Source: Oliverpabstia intestinalis (GTDB lineage Bacteria; Bacillota; Clostridia; Lachnospirales; Lachnospiraceae). From it: a DNA stretch of 64,000 nucleotides. Shown in pieces: positions 63,214 through 64,000 of this stretch. The notes beneath the pieces are model-generated. The model saw nothing but the letters and a program-made list of their open reading frames with translations, did no database searches and was not told the origin of the DNA. The stretch is from the NCBI RefSeq assembly GCF_009696065.1, contig NZ_VUMS01000015.1:1-64000 (forward strand). Reading direction: 5' to 3'. Position 1 is the stretch's first letter, and every line of letters begins with the position of its first letter. A program made the translations under genes and the position numbers.

Positions 63214-63765
63214 ATGGATGAGAGAATTGTAAAATATCAGGAAAAAATGGATAAGACACTGGCCAATTTGGACAGTGAATTTGGAACAATCCGTGCAGGA
63301 AGAGCCAATCCTCACGTACTTGACCGTATTATGGTAGAATATTACGGAGCACCGACACCACTGCAGCAGGTAGCCAATATCTCTGTACCGGAAGCCCGGA
63401 TGATCCAGATTCAGCCGTGGGAAGGATCTCTGGTAAAAGAAATTGAAAAAGCAATCAATATGTCAGATCTGGGAATCAATCCGACTAACGATGGTAAAGT
63501 CATTCGTCTGGTATTTCCGGAGCTTACTGAAGAACGAAGAAAAGATCTTGTAAAAGAAGTTAAGAAAAAAGGCGAAGCTGCAAAAGTAGCTGTCCGCAAT
63601 ATCCGTCGTGATGCAAATGATATGCTGAAAAAGCTGGGAAAAACTGATGTGTCTGAAGACGAAATTGCTGAGCTGGAAGATTCTGTTCAGAAAATGACAG
63701 ATAAGTTCATCAAAAAAGTAGATGAAGCAGTGGAAGTAAAATCAAAAGAAATCTTAACTGTGTAA
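63214..63765 (+). CDS. frr: Ribosome recycling factor
   Basis: 183 residues. [20 protein letters not shown], then [20 protein letters not shown], and [20 protein letters not shown] are canonical. With EF-G it splits the post-termination ribosome. GGAGG lies 6 bp before the ATG. A hairpin separates it from uppS. Confidence 0.98.
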   Translation: MDERIVKYQEKMDKTLANLDSEFGTIRAGRANPHVLDRIMVEYYGAPTPLQQVANISVPEARMIQIQPWEGSLVKEIEKAINMSDLGINPTNDGKVIRLVFPELTEERRKDLVKEVKKKGEAAKVAVRNIRRDANDMLKKLGKTDVSEDEIAELEDSVQKMTDKFIKKVDEAVEVKSKEILTV

Positions 63766-63789
63766 TATCATGTACTTCCGGAGTACGTA

Positions 63790-63846
63790 AAAAGCTGAGG
63801 GGCATCAACATATGGAAAACGATCCATTGTATGGTGTCCCTTTTTC
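63790..63846 (+). terminator. Hairpin with T-run between frr and uppS
   Basis: GGGGCATCAACATATGG pairs imperfectly with CCATTGTATGGTGTCCC, followed by TTTTT. It may be a partial attenuator, since uppS follows at once. Confidence 0.55.
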
Positions 63847-63866
63847 AATGAGCAAAGGAGAATTGT

Positions 63867-64000
63867 ATGAGAGTACCAAATCATATTGCTATCATCCTTG
63901 ACGGCAACGGTCGCTGGGCAAAAAAAAGAGGCATGCCGAGAAGCTTCGGCCATGTCAAAGGATGTGAAAATCTGGAAGATATCTGTGAAGTGGCAAAAGA
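63867..64000 (+). CDS. uppS: Isoprenyl transferase (undecaprenyl diphosphate synthase), 5' part
   Basis: The visible 44 codons ([20 protein letters not shown], then [20 protein letters not shown]) are the start of a cis-prenyltransferase with the conserved DGNGRWA substrate loop. The enzyme makes the C55 lipid carrier for cell wall synthesis. The gene runs off the window. AAAGGAG precedes the ATG. Confidence 0.95.
   Translation, partial: MRVPNHIAIILDGNGRWAKKRGMPRSFGHVKGCENLEDICEVAK

Overview
The window looks like a chromosomal segment of a spore-forming gut Firmicute of the family Lachnospiraceae, perhaps a Blautia-like genus. The evidence is moderate G+C, strong GGAGG-type ribosome sites, sporulation genes (spoIIGA, sigE, sigG, ylmC/ymxH), luxS, a chorismate mutase-shikimate kinase fusion, and a rich set of alpha- and beta-glucosidases. 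The species call is inference. I found no rRNA, tRNA, CRISPR array or prophage.

Layout. 0-12 kb is accessory: a DUF134 protein, a sugar-phosphate isomerase with foreign-looking codon use beside an IS3-family remnant, a MATE pump, an esterase, a Nudix enzyme, an FGGY kinase, remnants of an AraC regulator and a rhamnulose-phosphate aldolase, a Uma2 protein, a nucleoside phosphorylase and an aldo/keto reductase. 12-14 kb holds trpS and the chorismate mutase-shikimate kinase gene. 14.1-19.4 kb is a decaying shikimate/quinate-type locus. Two arms face each other, each with an old-yellow-enzyme relative and an aroE-type dehydrogenase; one arm adds a broken MFS transporter and the other adds aroD. 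19.7-30.7 kb holds an acetyltransferase, a second MATE pump, an AraC regulator, two alpha-glucosidases (GH13, GH31), the spoIIG operon and a flavodiiron protein.

30.7-45.4 kb is the functional centre: an almost continuous selenium/molybdenum cofactor island. It holds moaC and yqeC on the minus strand. On the plus strand it holds mogA, selD, yedF, a cysteine desulfurase, DUF3343, a short ModE, yqeB, a moeA-like gene, moaA, a MOSC protein, xdhC and modABC. These are the accessory genes of selenium-dependent molybdenum hydroxylases. They cover molybdate uptake, molybdopterin synthesis and selenophosphate supply and insertion, but no hydroxylase subunit is present. A perfect dyad with CGTTAT half-sites lies just after a sigma-A-type promoter in front of yqeB, and is a likely ModE operator. 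sigG sits inside this island.

45.4-64 kb returns to core functions: ylmC, nrdR, an alanine-type aminotransferase, an ArsR repressor, lacZ, a second GH13 glucosidase, ridA, putP, truA, luxS, an HtrA protease, corA, degV, and the pyrH-frr-uppS cluster, with uppS running off the edge.

Beyond the genes, the intergenic DNA is unusually informative. A family of tiny elements with GTAACT-type ends carries exact 8-bp target duplications at three sites (about 26.5, 41.6 and 57.7 kb); one copy is only 27 bp long. Diverged relatives lie at 22.8, 28.1, 38.1, 62.0 and 63.2 kb. The ends and duplication length fit IS66-type transposition. A second miniature element (35.2 kb), a long imperfect palindrome after truA (56.5 kb), and a 27-nt stem-loop core shared by the putP leader and the 19.3 kb breakpoint complete the picture.
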